Numbered from the stretch's first letter, positions 8,760 to 17,247 are shown. The stretch is 64,000 nt of DNA from ZC4RG36 sp964652205 (GCA_964652205.1 CAZZAO010000007.1:1-64000); one strand, 5' to 3'. The notes: generated by a model not told the origin, from the letters alone. Numbers and translations are program-made.

Positions 8760-8803
8760 AACCCTACATACCCGCCCGCGAGATATGTCCGGTATGTAGG
8801 GTT
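8760..8803. repeat. 13-bp perfect inverted repeat between convergent genes
   Basis: AACCCTACATACC at 8760-8772 is mirrored exactly by GGTATGTAGGGTT at 8791-8803, with an 18-nt spacer. The right arm overlaps the stop codon of the minus-strand zinc-ribbon gene. There is no clear T-run on either side, so it is a weak terminator candidate and may instead be a protein-binding or recombination site. Confidence 0.55.
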
Positions 8804-9473
8804 ATGAACGGTTTTTGCGCGAATCCATTTTCAATTTGAAGGGTTCGCGCTTTTGTTTCTCCCGTGACTTGGCGTAAAGATACGGGTTCATCTGTGCAGC
8901 GGGCACAAGTACAGGTTGCCCTTGTAGGAACATGCCATCGTCACGATAGCAATAGTAAAGCCGCTCCCATCGCTTGACTGCATCTTCCCACTGTTGAACT
9001 TCTAGCGGATAAGACGCCTCTCGTTCATGCACAGTATGAGCCTCTCGCCGCACAGATACCCATATCCTGCGCAGCATGAGCGCCCCAATCGCAACAAAGA
9101 GAATGACAGGCATCAGAATCAAGAGTGGGCTTGCTCGATAGGTGCTGTACAAAAGCGGAAACGACAATACGGCACAGGCTGCACAAACGGTGAGTGTTAG
9201 AGAGGCGCAGCTCAGGCGTGTGATGGGAAAGAGTCTGAGCCACCCAGCAGTGCGCGGAACGGGCGGTTTTTGAGGGCGTGCCAATGCAGAGGCAAGCATG
9301 GTACGGGAACTCGAGTCACTGAAGCCAGAAAAGAACTGGAGTTCATCTCGATCAATCCCTAAACCCACGCCCTTATTTTCTGCGTAGCTTGTGCCTTCGG
9401 AGACAATTGAGCTAACTTTGCGGATTGCGTCCGACTCTCCACATTTGGGGCAGACAACCTTTGATTCACGCAT
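8802..9473 (-). CDS. zinc-ribbon membrane protein of unknown function
   Basis: The 223-residue protein starts with a Cys pair (CPKCGESD at 9-16). A third Cys sits late in the protein (YYCYRDDGMF, about 180-190), a layout seen in split zinc-ribbon membrane proteins. Two hydrophobic helices occupy about 82-130. The C-terminal part is charged and helical. The ATG at 9473 opens on MRESKVVCPKCG. It is convergent with the NERD-TIR gene and separated from it by an inverted repeat. No function is known to me. It could be a partner of the TIR protein or separate cargo. Confidence 0.7.
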   Translation of the reverse strand: MRESKVVCPKCGESDAIRKVSSIVSEGTSYAENKGVGLGIDRDELQFFSGFSDSSSRTMLASALARPQKPPVPRTAGWLRLFPITRLSCASLTLTVCAACAVLSFPLLYSTYRASPLLILMPVILFVAIGALMLRRIWVSVRREAHTVHEREASYPLEVQQWEDAVKRWERLYYCYRDDGMFLQGQPVLVPAAQMNPYLYAKSREKQKREPFKLKMDSRKNRS

Positions 9474-9535
9474 GGCAATACCTGATCATTCTGAACATAA
9501 ATTCTCATTCTAAACGGTCCGGTTTATAGCGCAAT

Positions 9536-9564
9536 TGAAACTTGCCCTCTGAATGGAGGGCAAG
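9536..9564 (-). terminator. hairpin terminator of the upstream transfer operon
   Basis: CTTGCCCTC (9541-9549) pairs with GAGGGCAAG (9556-9564) over a 6-nt loop. On the minus strand the stem is followed by a short TTTCAATT tract. It sits just after the stop codon at 9574, so it probably ends the 15.5-9.6 kb operon. Confidence 0.65.
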
Positions 9565-9573
9565 CTGTGAAGT

Positions 9574-10911
9574 TTAGAACCGTATGCTGTAGCGAAAGCT
9601 CCCGACACCGAATGAAGCGAATGGTTCGCCTGACCACAACCAGACGAGCGCCATATCCGCTGCTTGACCCGGCATTAAGTTGAAGGGTACGAGCGTCTCC
9701 GCTGGTGTGCGCGGCCCCGGCGGATTTTCTGCGTAACCGAGTGCCAGCCAAATATCATCCGGCGTGACCGGAAGCGACACAGCGCCGCCGTTATACAGCC
9801 GCAGCCGTGTCGTGATTTGTCCCTCACTTGTGCTTATGCTGACGATCTGCACATCCAGTCCGATGAAGGGAATCGGTGTCGCCGTCGCAGTCGGGAGCGG
9901 CGCGGGCGTTGCGGCAATATCAGGCGGCACCAGCACACCAATTATTTCGCCCATGCGTCCGAGTTCCTGCTCCACGGGATAGGTCGCCGTTACCAATGTG
10001 CGCGTTGCCGTCGGCAGCCCTTCTTCGTCGGTCTCACCGAGAAGCAGCAAGACCAGTCCCGGATTGACCTGGCGGAAGATACCCGTATCGCTGCGACGAA
10101 TTTCGCGTTTGTCTTCAAAGGCAAAGGTCAGGATCGCGCCAGTGTTCATCTGCAAACGGAATTCCGCCCCTGTATCGATCTGCGCGAACCATGCCGCATT
10201 CTCCTCCGACCATGGGATGCCGATCACTGGACGCACACTCATCCCGTTCAAAAACGACGCTGTATCCGGGTTCGGATCGAAGTTCCATTGGGAGGCACGC
10301 ACCGCCCGGCGCTGCACGACCCACACACGCGGAACGGATGTATCCGGCACGGTAATTTGCAAGTTGATCGGATAGAACGGCGCGCGACTGGTGTCGCCGC
10401 CTTCGATGACTTCATCTTGGGCTTCGAGCGCCAGCGGCGTTGGGGTTACGCCCCGAGGCAGGGTTGGCGTCACATCGAGTTCCGGTGTGGCTTCTGCCGA
10501 TCCGCTACTGGTCCCCCGGAGCAGCACAAGGGCAATCATGGCGATTACCAATGCGCCCAGTACCGCCAGCACTCTCCCTGACGGTTTGCTGCTTTTGGCG
10601 CTGCTGTTCTCCGCAGGCACATCTATCGTTCCGCCGCGCTGTGCCGCATCTTGGACACGCTTTGGCGCTCGCGCCCACCGCATCCCAATCGGAACGAGCG
10701 CCGATTCGTGGTAGCGTTTCAGGAGTGCCAGGGCGATTTTGCGTTCCTTTGCATCCGAGCCTTCCGCGCCTGCTGCCTTGATTTCGCGGTCATAGGCGGC
10801 ACGGTAAGTACGCTGCCGATCCGTTGGCACCAGTTCCCATAAGGCGCGAAGTTCTTCAAGCGGGAGCGCCCGCAGTTCTTCAACGGTGTGATAGCGCAGC
10901 GTATCGCTCAT
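9574..10911 (-). CDS. one-pass membrane protein of the transfer operon
   Basis: The predicted protein has 445 residues. Residues 1-95 are a helical, charged cytosolic domain (VEELRALPLEELRALWELVP). One membrane helix follows at about 110-130 (VLAVLGALVIAMIALVLL). The rest is an extracellular, beta-rich region with P/T linkers (about 145-170 and 340-350). The start overlaps the stop of the VirB6-like gene (ATGA). Topology and position resemble the VirB8/VirB10-like or surface subunits of a monoderm T4SS, but I see no diagnostic motif. It is the last gene before a hairpin terminator. Confidence 0.7.
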   Translation of the reverse strand: MSDTLRYHTVEELRALPLEELRALWELVPTDRQRTYRAAYDREIKAAGAEGSDAKERKIALALLKRYHESALVPIGMRWARAPKRVQDAAQRGGTIDVPAENSSAKSSKPSGRVLAVLGALVIAMIALVLLRGTSSGSAEATPELDVTPTLPRGVTPTPLALEAQDEVIEGGDTSRAPFYPINLQITVPDTSVPRVWVVQRRAVRASQWNFDPNPDTASFLNGMSVRPVIGIPWSEENAAWFAQIDTGAEFRLQMNTGAILTFAFEDKREIRRSDTGIFRQVNPGLVLLLLGETDEEGLPTATRTLVTATYPVEQELGRMGEIIGVLVPPDIAATPAPLPTATATPIPFIGLDVQIVSISTSEGQITTRLRLYNGGAVSLPVTPDDIWLALGYAENPPGPRTPAETLVPFNLMPGQAADMALVWLWSGEPFASFGVGSFRYSIRF

Positions 10912-13514
10912 TCAGTTCCTCCGAGTACCGTTTCACTGCCGCTCATTGACGCGCTCGACTCCATCGCATCGTCGTATCGGTCGCTGATACCTCCCGTGCC
11001 GTCGTCTCCGGTCTTGATGAGAATGACCGGATCGACGTTCACTTCTGACGCGACCGTGATGGAAGGTACAGACATCGCGCCAAACGCGCTGATCTCATTC
11101 GGCAGCAGCCGTGCGGCGATCTCCAGCCGATTGACTTCATGCTCGGCTTCATCGCGTGACCGACCCGATGCGACCGCCCCCTCAAGCAGTTCAGCGCGGG
11201 TTCCATCGGCGATACGACGATCCGGCGTTTCTTTCACTTCTCGCCCGACGCGCTCCGCCTGCTCCGGTGTCAGTCCCAACCGCGCTGCGCTGTCGACGAA
11301 CATCCCAAAACGCGCCAGATTGTCACGCACCGGCGGGTTGCCGTCATTGACGGGCGTCACGCCGAGCACCCGTGCCATTAACGTGGCGGCGGTGAGATGA
11401 TCGACACCGCCAGTGCCGCGCCCACCCAGCAGTCGCAGCACGTCACCCATCACGCTCGTCACGTCAGCCGTCCCGGTCACGCGCAAACTACCCGTCATCG
11501 TCCCCGCAGCCTTTTCCAGCGCCTCTGCGCTCCGCTCCAGCTGTCCTGCCGCACGCTCGATGCGATCTGAATCCGATTTACTCCCGGTCGAGGCAGCCGT
11601 AGAACGCGCCACCTCGGTGATATGCTGTTCCATCTCCTCGCCTCGCATGTCATCCGCGTAGGTCTCGCGCTCGCGGACGATTTCTTCGTCGGCGGATGCT
11701 TCGGTTGGTGTCGGCGCAACCGGTGTGAACATGCCCATACGCTTGCGGGCGATGGGTCGGAAGCCGGGGATCAGTTCCCCGTCCTCATCCTCCAGCCATT
11801 CCGGTTCTTCATCCGCAGCGGTGCGTTTCATTGGGCGTGTTCCAAGCGGATATGTCACTGCATCTAAACCCTCCCCGACGGCTGGAACCAGCATAGGACG
11901 GCGGATCAGCCGACCACGCTCGTCGTATTCCGCCTTATCGGGATCGTAGTCCGTGAGCAGTTTGGCACCCAGCATTGGTCCGAGCGCACCGCCGATGATC
12001 GGAATATCACGAGCAACACGGCGTGTCACCGCAGCCTCTGTAAACTGCTCCGCCGCATCGCCGAGTGCCGTTCCCCGTAAGCTGGGTAGGCGAGTCAGCG
12101 TTCGCGCGGCATCCGTCAGCGGCTGTACGCCGCCAAAAGTCAACCCGGCTGCCTGCGCCGGAGTCGCCCCACTTTGCAGCGCGGTTGCTCCCGCCATCGC
12201 GTTCGAGCCGACGCTGACGGCGCTCCCTGCGAGCGATGAAACGACTGCGCCTGCCCCTGCTGCCAGCCCGACCGCACCGACCGCGCCCGCCGCCGTCATG
12301 ACAGTCGCGGTACCAGGGCTGATGACCGCGCCTCCAGTTGCCTGACCAAAGGCAGTGAATAGACGGTTGAACGAGTTCCAAACCGCTTTCACGCCGCTGA
12401 ACAGGACGATGACCATGAAGATCAGGCAGATTAAGCCGACACCGAGCACCACGATGCCGTTGCCGCTCGCGGTCCCCGCAAGGAAGAAGGTCACCACGAG
12501 GGATTGGATGAGCGCGATCACTACGGTTTGAATGATGAGTTCGATCCACAGGTCGATGATCGAGCGGGCGATCACCTCCGTTTTCTTGAAGAACGCGAAT
12601 AGGATGGCGACGCCAAACGAGATGAAGGTCAGCCCCTGCGCGATGGTCAGCAGCAGATAGACGAGCTGCTCGGTTACGCCGAACAGGATGAGCGGCCATG
12701 CCGTCAGCAGACGTCCCTGTGCCGCCGATGCCATGGCTATCGAGTCGGCGCGCTCAGTGGCAGTCATCGTCGGGAAGAAGACCGGATCACGGGTATTGTC
12801 GAAGAACGATCCCGGACGCTGCCACTCCCACGGGACGCTGCCTGCTGTCCACAAACCGGTTGCCGGATCAGCGGGATGTGGCTGGCAGTTCGGATCACGC
12901 GGCGTGGATGGGTAGCCCATCAGGTCAATCCCATCGGCGCGCAGATACGACAGCGCCACGTCCAGCCCGTCAATAGTGTAATTCCACACAGGCATGTACG
13001 AGCCGAAGTTATCGCACAAGTTCAGGATGCCCATGTCTGTGCTGCTTACGCTGTCGAGTGAGTCGAAGGCTGAACCGGTCGCGGCGGACAAGCCGCTCAA
13101 GCTGCTCGCGTAAAAAGCGCTCGACAACGTGCGGCGAAAGTCGCTCATCCCCTGATATAAGCTTGGTCCCAGCGAGAAGAACAGCGCCCCCGCCAGATAC
13201 CAGGCGATGGCACTGCGCGGCTCGACCACGCGCATCCGGGCGAACGCCGCCAGCAGGTAGGTGATGCCCAAGACGAGCAGCGCAACGACGAATGCCAGAC
13301 TCACGGCAATCTGGAGGCTGGCATTAGTCTGGGTGATCAGCGGCGTGAACGCATTGTCGATCAGCCACTGGTTCATCAGTTCGATGGTGTAACCCATCAT
13401 CAAGAAGGCGCGCTGCAAGCTCCAGCCCATCCCCGCCAGCGAAAAAAGCAGGTTGTACCAGAGCGTGTCGATCTGGATTTGCAGCCCATTCAGAACATCA
13501 TCAACGATTGGCAC
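10908..13514 (-). CDS. VirB6/TrbL-like polytopic transfer protein
   Basis: The 868-residue protein has several hydrophobic segments in its first 390 residues, including LAFVVALLVLGITYLLAAFA, a pair around 260-310 and one ending GVGLICLIFMVIVLFSGVKA. An Ala/Gly-rich stretch (about 390-455) and a long charged C-terminal tail (about 520-868) follow. This layout matches VirB6/TrbL-family channel proteins of T4SS, which often carry long soluble tails. The start is a GTG at 13514 with GGGAG upstream. It lies between the lipoprotein and the one-pass protein genes, overlapping the latter. The loop between about 130 and 230 is probably exposed outside the membrane. Confidence 0.82.
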   Translation of the reverse strand: MPIVDDVLNGLQIQIDTLWYNLLFSLAGMGWSLQRAFLMMGYTIELMNQWLIDNAFTPLITQTNASLQIAVSLAFVVALLVLGITYLLAAFARMRVVEPRSAIAWYLAGALFFSLGPSLYQGMSDFRRTLSSAFYASSLSGLSAATGSAFDSLDSVSSTDMGILNLCDNFGSYMPVWNYTIDGLDVALSYLRADGIDLMGYPSTPRDPNCQPHPADPATGLWTAGSVPWEWQRPGSFFDNTRDPVFFPTMTATERADSIAMASAAQGRLLTAWPLILFGVTEQLVYLLLTIAQGLTFISFGVAILFAFFKKTEVIARSIIDLWIELIIQTVVIALIQSLVVTFFLAGTASGNGIVVLGVGLICLIFMVIVLFSGVKAVWNSFNRLFTAFGQATGGAVISPGTATVMTAAGAVGAVGLAAGAGAVVSSLAGSAVSVGSNAMAGATALQSGATPAQAAGLTFGGVQPLTDAARTLTRLPSLRGTALGDAAEQFTEAAVTRRVARDIPIIGGALGPMLGAKLLTDYDPDKAEYDERGRLIRRPMLVPAVGEGLDAVTYPLGTRPMKRTAADEEPEWLEDEDGELIPGFRPIARKRMGMFTPVAPTPTEASADEEIVRERETYADDMRGEEMEQHITEVARSTAASTGSKSDSDRIERAAGQLERSAEALEKAAGTMTGSLRVTGTADVTSVMGDVLRLLGGRGTGGVDHLTAATLMARVLGVTPVNDGNPPVRDNLARFGMFVDSAARLGLTPEQAERVGREVKETPDRRIADGTRAELLEGAVASGRSRDEAEHEVNRLEIAARLLPNEISAFGAMSVPSITVASEVNVDPVILIKTGDDGTGGISDRYDDAMESSASMSGSETVLGGTE

Positions 13515-13534
13515 AGTTCTCGTTCTCCCTTCGA

Positions 13535-14254
13535 CTACGGCGGTGGCAAAACACCAGCAGGCGGATCGGCAATCGTCCCGGCGCAGTACGGATTGGTCTC
13601 GGTGCGCCAGACCAGTGCATTGCTGCCGGGCAGTGTAGGAGGGGGTGTCGGGCGCGTCGTCGGATCGAGCATGAAGGTGATGCGATCCGGCGCGGTGCCA
13701 TACGGAATGAAGGCAGCCAACGTGAATGAGCGCGTTTCGCCGGGCGCAAGACTCAGTGCTTCATCGTTCAGCACCAGCCCAGCATCGACGGCAGCATCGT
13801 GTGACGCCCCCCACACCCCCATCTCCCCGCCGACCAGCTGACTGACGTAGCTTTGGTAAGCGGGGAAAACGTCATACGTTCCGCCGCTCAGGTTTTTGAT
13901 CTCGATTTCCCACACGCCTACTGTGCGACCCGCTGGCGTATTGATGCTGGAGACAGTAGCGAGGCGAAAGCGCGCCGACTGTGGACTGCGCGTAAAGATC
14001 GCATCACCGCGATAGAACGCGGCGGGTGGCTGGATGGTATAGGGTGTCACTGTCGGCGGCGGCAGCGGTGTTGGCAACGGGATGAGCGTCGGATAGCCGG
14101 GGATCGGCACCAGCGTAGGCAGCGGCGTTGGCGGGATCACGACAGGGGTTGGACACACGTAGATCGGCGCGTCCGTAACTCCTGTCAGCGTCCCTGAACA
14201 AGCCAGCGCTGCCAGCGCCAACAACATTGGGACGAATAAGAGTGGCTTCTTCAT
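13535..14254 (-). CDS. surface lipoprotein of the transfer operon
   Basis: The 239-residue protein begins with a lipoprotein signal peptide (MKKPLLFVPMLLALAALAC, lipobox LAAC ending at Cys19). A P/T-rich linker (about 35-75) is followed by a beta-sandwich-like domain (about 85-210) with a pattern like DUF4352-type domains (VWEIEIKNLSGGTYDVFP, LAPGETRSFTLAAFIP). It would sit on the outer face of the membrane. AGAGG lies 4-5 nt before the ATG, and the upstream gene ends 7 nt earlier. It may act as an adhesin, mating-pair stabiliser or exclusion factor; the sequence alone does not decide. Confidence 0.75.
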   Translation of the reverse strand: MKKPLLFVPMLLALAALACSGTLTGVTDAPIYVCPTPVVIPPTPLPTLVPIPGYPTLIPLPTPLPPPTVTPYTIQPPAAFYRGDAIFTRSPQSARFRLATVSSINTPAGRTVGVWEIEIKNLSGGTYDVFPAYQSYVSQLVGGEMGVWGASHDAAVDAGLVLNDEALSLAPGETRSFTLAAFIPYGTAPDRITFMLDPTTRPTPPPTLPGSNALVWRTETNPYCAGTIADPPAGVLPPP

Positions 14255-14261
14255 GTTGCCT

Positions 14262-15473
14262 CTAGGGGATTAGACCGGGTTGATTACCGGGCGTGAGCAG
14301 CAGTGTGTAAGCGGGAGCGGCTGTATTCCCACCGCGTTGAAGCTGCCACGATTTACCGAAATATGGCACGACGATTTGCGCGGGCGCATCGGTGACCACT
14401 TCAAAGACGACATATCCGCGTTCGTCAGTAAAGCCGCTGGCGATGACGCGGTTGGTGTTGATCTCGACTACGCGCACGGAAATTCCAGCAACGCCTTCTG
14501 CCGGATCGACGGTACGGTTGCCATTTTCATCGTAGGCAATCACGACTTCGGCGGTCACCACGCGCGGCGGGATCGCCGTTCCAGTGGGCTGCACCGTTGG
14601 GGGAGCGCCGACCAGTCGAATTTGCGCTGCGGGCTGTGGTTCGTGAGTGGGGGTGTTGGTGACGGCAGACGGCGGCAGGATCAGCGTGTTTGCATCCGCG
14701 CGAAAGACCTGAATGGCATCCAGTCCAATGACATTGCTTTCGCTGGAGTTGTTCTTCCGTCCGGTGGCACGAATGTCCAGTTGATGCGTACCGCTGCCGA
14801 CGAAGTAGACGCTGGTCGCCGGAAACAGGAGCATGTCCGCGTAGGCATCGATGGTGTCCAGCACCACGCCATCGACAACGATCTCGAACATCCCCATGTT
14901 CTGCGCCGCGACGTACCGCACGCGCACGCCCTGCCCTTCAAACATGAAGGACGCCGTGCCATAGGCGCTCTCGGTGCGGTGATATTGTCCTCGACTGGCG
15001 AATGGCGACAGGCGTGGCATCCAAGGCGGTGCATAGTGTACGGTCGGGTAGTCCGACTCGAAGCTGTACCAACCGAAGAACGGCGGTGCCGTATTGGTTG
15101 CGTCGAGCAGCGGCTCGATGGGTTGCGGCGGCGCGGGCAGCAGGATGATTCCCGGTGGAAAGGATGTGAGCGTGGGTGCGACAAATACGCCCGGCATAAC
15201 CGCCGCAATTTCCAGCACGCGCACATCGAGCGTCGGCATCTGTGTCGGCGGAGGAGTACCCATCGGCGCACTCGTCGCTGTCGCTGTGAAGGTTGGTGTG
15301 AGTGTAGGCGGCACGGTAGGCGATGGCGTATCTGTCGGCGTCAGGGACGGCAGCACCATCAACGTCGGGATTGTGATTGGGTCTGTATTCGATTGAGTGC
15401 GAAGCAAAAAGAAAGCGGCAGCCCATGCCGCAAGGCAGAGCGCCGCCAGCACGGGCAGCACCAGTCGTCGCAT
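14262..15473 (-). CDS. one-pass surface protein with carbohydrate-binding-like domain
   Basis: The product has 403 residues from the ATG at 15473. That start is chosen because GGAG sits 7 nt before it, whereas the ATG at 15491 has a hairpin and no Shine-Dalgarno. A membrane anchor (LVLPVLAALCLAAWAAAFFLL) leads into a P/T-rich stalk. Residues about 130-265 form a beta domain with GQGVRVRYVAAQNMGMFEI and a later HQLDIRATG, as in Chloroflexota extracellular binding domains. The C-terminal part (GVAGISVRVVEINTNRV) resembles a CNA-B/SdrD-type beta domain. It is the first gene of the second transfer operon, so it probably acts in surface contact with recipient cells. That role is inference. Confidence 0.75.
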   Translation of the reverse strand: MRRLVLPVLAALCLAAWAAAFFLLRTQSNTDPITIPTLMVLPSLTPTDTPSPTVPPTLTPTFTATATSAPMGTPPPTQMPTLDVRVLEIAAVMPGVFVAPTLTSFPPGIILLPAPPQPIEPLLDATNTAPPFFGWYSFESDYPTVHYAPPWMPRLSPFASRGQYHRTESAYGTASFMFEGQGVRVRYVAAQNMGMFEIVVDGVVLDTIDAYADMLLFPATSVYFVGSGTHQLDIRATGRKNNSSESNVIGLDAIQVFRADANTLILPPSAVTNTPTHEPQPAAQIRLVGAPPTVQPTGTAIPPRVVTAEVVIAYDENGNRTVDPAEGVAGISVRVVEINTNRVIASGFTDERGYVVFEVVTDAPAQIVVPYFGKSWQLQRGGNTAAPAYTLLLTPGNQPGLIP

Positions 15474-15492
15474 ACGTTCACTCCGGGTCATT

Positions 15493-15512
15493 CTACGCTG
15501 AACTCAGCGTAG
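15493..15512. promoter_or_regulatory. perfect inverted repeat upstream of the second transfer operon
   Basis: CTACGCTGA (15493-15501) and TCAGCGTAG (15504-15512) are perfect 9-nt arms with a 2-nt centre, 20-39 bp before the chosen start at 15473. It may be an operator near the promoter or a leader hairpin blocking the upstream ATG at 15491. Confidence 0.55.
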
Positions 15513-15522
15513 CAAAGCGGCG

Positions 15523-15535
15523 AGTCGTGACGACT
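15523..15535. promoter_or_regulatory. short perfect dyad AGTCGT-G-ACGACT
   Basis: Six-base arms flank one central base. It lies directly beside the first GGAA-N2-TTCC site at 15536 and downstream of it with respect to the minus-strand operon, as expected for a promoter-proximal operator. Confidence 0.45.
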
Positions 15536-15588
15536 GGAAGATTCCGGTTTCGGGTTAGGAATCGTACAGGCGGGGTTGGGAAGATTCC
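15536..15588. promoter_or_regulatory. array of GGAA-N2-TTCC sites upstream of the second transfer operon
   Basis: GGAAGATTCC occurs at 15536-15545 and 15579-15588, with a half-conserved GGAATCGTAC at 15558-15567. The starts are 22 and 21 bp apart, exactly as in the array at 7238-7290, and flanking bases are also shared (GGTTGGGAAGATTCCGGT occurs at both loci). The array fills the gap between the LuxR-type gene ending at 15592 and the operon start at 15473. Confidence 0.75.
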
Positions 15589-15591
15589 GGT

Positions 15592-16233
15592 TTAGTCAGG
15601 AAAACCCGCAAAGCCTTCAGCTGCTGCGCGGGTGATGAGATGTTCATTGGTCGCCGCGCCAAAGCGGGCGCGCATCTTTTCCGTGACCCAATAGACGCGA
15701 CGGCGTTTCAATTGCAGCTGCGCGGCGATCTCTCGAGCGGTGCAGCCGCTTGCCAGCAGGCGCAGAACAGCGCGCGCCTCTGCATCCAACTTCCAATCGC
15801 GATTGCTGCTTTGCATAGTGATGAGATATTCCGCGTTCGCGGTGGGAGAAAGATAGGGTCGCTCACGCAGGACAGCATCAATCGCCGTGAGCAAACATGC
15901 GGCGAGGTCATCGCCTAACGTCAGATAGCCGCCTACGCCCATCGTGAACAGGTCCCGAATGACTAAGCCGTCCGCTGTCGCGCCCGTCACAATGATGTGG
16001 GTTGACGGGACGATCTGAATGAGCCGCTCGACGAGCGCCAGCGTGTCAAATAGCGGATCAAAACGGTCACCAAGCAGAATCACATCTGGCTGAAGATCGC
16101 GCGCCAGTTCCACAAGCTCACTGCTATTTTGCACTTTTGAAACAAAAGTGTCAGCTCGCTGCTTGAGCAAGACTTCCGCGCCGACAACAGTCAAGCTGCT
16201 GCTGTCCGCGATGAGGATTTGCGTGATCGCCAT
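15592..16233 (-). CDS. LuxR/NarL-type regulator with altered receiver
   Basis: The 213-residue protein has an N-terminal receiver-like domain (about 3-120) and a C-terminal LuxR-type helix-turn-helix (about 145-205: LRLLASGCTAREIAAQLQL and RVYWVTEKMRARF). At the place of the phospho-accepting Asp the sequence reads VILLGDRFD, so the usual Asp is Gly, though an Asp follows directly. Phosphorylation is therefore uncertain. The ATG at 16233 has GAGGG about 9 nt upstream. The gene lies immediately before the repeat array and the second transfer operon on the same strand, so it is a good candidate for their regulator. Confidence 0.85.
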   Translation of the reverse strand: MAITQILIADSSSLTVVGAEVLLKQRADTFVSKVQNSSELVELARDLQPDVILLGDRFDPLFDTLALVERLIQIVPSTHIIVTGATADGLVIRDLFTMGVGGYLTLGDDLAACLLTAIDAVLRERPYLSPTANAEYLITMQSSNRDWKLDAEARAVLRLLASGCTAREIAAQLQLKRRRVYWVTEKMRARFGAATNEHLITRAAAEGFAGFPD

Positions 16234-16353
16234 CAGAATTGCCCTCACTTCATGTCAGTGCACAGCCTATCACGAGAGAAACGTGGGTTCATGATTCGCT
16301 GTGACATTCTGAAGGCGAAAATTGACATCGGGCGAAAATTTCTTACAGGCGTT

Positions 16354-17001
16354 TCAGTCACCACTTGGCGCGTCGAATAAATTCGTCTGATGGGCAATAT
16401 CCACGAGATGCGCATTGCTCTGCGCGTTGAAGGTATCTCTCAAAGCACGAAGTGTGCGATAAATGGTATTGCTCCCTACCCCCATCTGTTCAGCAATTTC
16501 CTTCGGTTCAAAGCCGTCGGCGAGCAGTCTCAGGACGTCATAGTCGCGCTGACCCATCGTAGATGGCAGCCTGTGACTACTGACTCTCCAATTCGAGATT
16601 CCCGGCGAGAGGTAGGTGCCGTGGCTCCTCACGAGGAGAACCGCTTGCGCTAAAAACTGCTCCAAATCATCCTGTTTATGCAGAAGCCCGTGTACGTTGT
16701 GATCCAGCAGGCGCTGGACCAGACTGGTTGTTGGTCGCTGCAAAATCACGATCACTTCTAACCCGAAATTTGCGCTGAGCAGCGACTTCACTTCACGGAG
16801 AAGGTTTGTATTCACTGGTAATGCATCATCAATCAGGAGGACATCGACAACATGCTCGTGAAGGAAACTATATGTCTCCTTGAAATCTTTGAATCGCCCA
16901 ACGACCTCGATGGTTGGCTGCTCTGATCGTGTGACTAGATGCTGTATTCCGCTTCGGGTAAGTGCGTTAGTGGATACGACAATCATTTTGATCGAACGCA
17001 T
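16354..17001 (-). CDS. LuxR/NarL-type response regulator
   Basis: The 215-residue protein is a receiver (about 1-125) with the acceptor-region pattern VLLIDDALP, plus a LuxR-type helix-turn-helix (about 145-205: LRLLADGFEPKEIAEQMGVG and TIYRTLRALRDTF). It is a distant paralogue of the regulator at 15592-16233 and on the same strand, separated by 120 bp. GAGGAG lies 11 nt upstream of the ATG. No cognate histidine kinase is visible in the element, so it may answer a chromosomal kinase or act without phosphorylation. It is more A+T-rich than the transfer genes. Confidence 0.85.
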   Translation of the reverse strand: MRSIKMIVVSTNALTRSGIQHLVTRSEQPTIEVVGRFKDFKETYSFLHEHVVDVLLIDDALPVNTNLLREVKSLLSANFGLEVIVILQRPTTSLVQRLLDHNVHGLLHKQDDLEQFLAQAVLLVRSHGTYLSPGISNWRVSSHRLPSTMGQRDYDVLRLLADGFEPKEIAEQMGVGSNTIYRTLRALRDTFNAQSNAHLVDIAHQTNLFDAPSGD

Positions 17002-17187
17002 AATCGGTTGAACTCCTCAAAACACATATTGCCCTTTGAAACATTTAGAAATGCGTAGCTTGCTCCTCAGAGTTAAAGCGACAAAGTCGATAGTGTTGAG
17101 GCTGTAGCTTAGGAATTGCCAAGCATGACATCATAGAATGAGGGCGGGTTCGGAGGAATGCTGGCAAGGGTATTGCTGAAAATCTAG

Positions 17188-17237
17188 TTCTATTATAGAA
17201 TTGTTGCTTGTAACGTCAACAAATTCATTATAGTGAA
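17188..17237. promoter_or_regulatory. two A+T-rich dyads upstream of the XRE gene pair
   Basis: TTCTATTATAGAA (17188-17200) is a perfect dyad, and TTCATTATAGTGAA (17224-17237) is a near-perfect relative. They lie in the 246-bp divergent gap between the LuxR gene (start 17001) and the first XRE gene (start 17248). Position and similarity suggest operators for auto-repression by the XRE proteins. Confidence 0.5.
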
Positions 17238-17247
17238 AAAGTCGTGT

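Noticed and set aside
14280..15512. About 410-codon plus-strand frame opposite the surface protein gene
   Set aside because: Shadow with Arg/Gln-rich product; the minus-strand gene has a ribosome site, anchor and domains.
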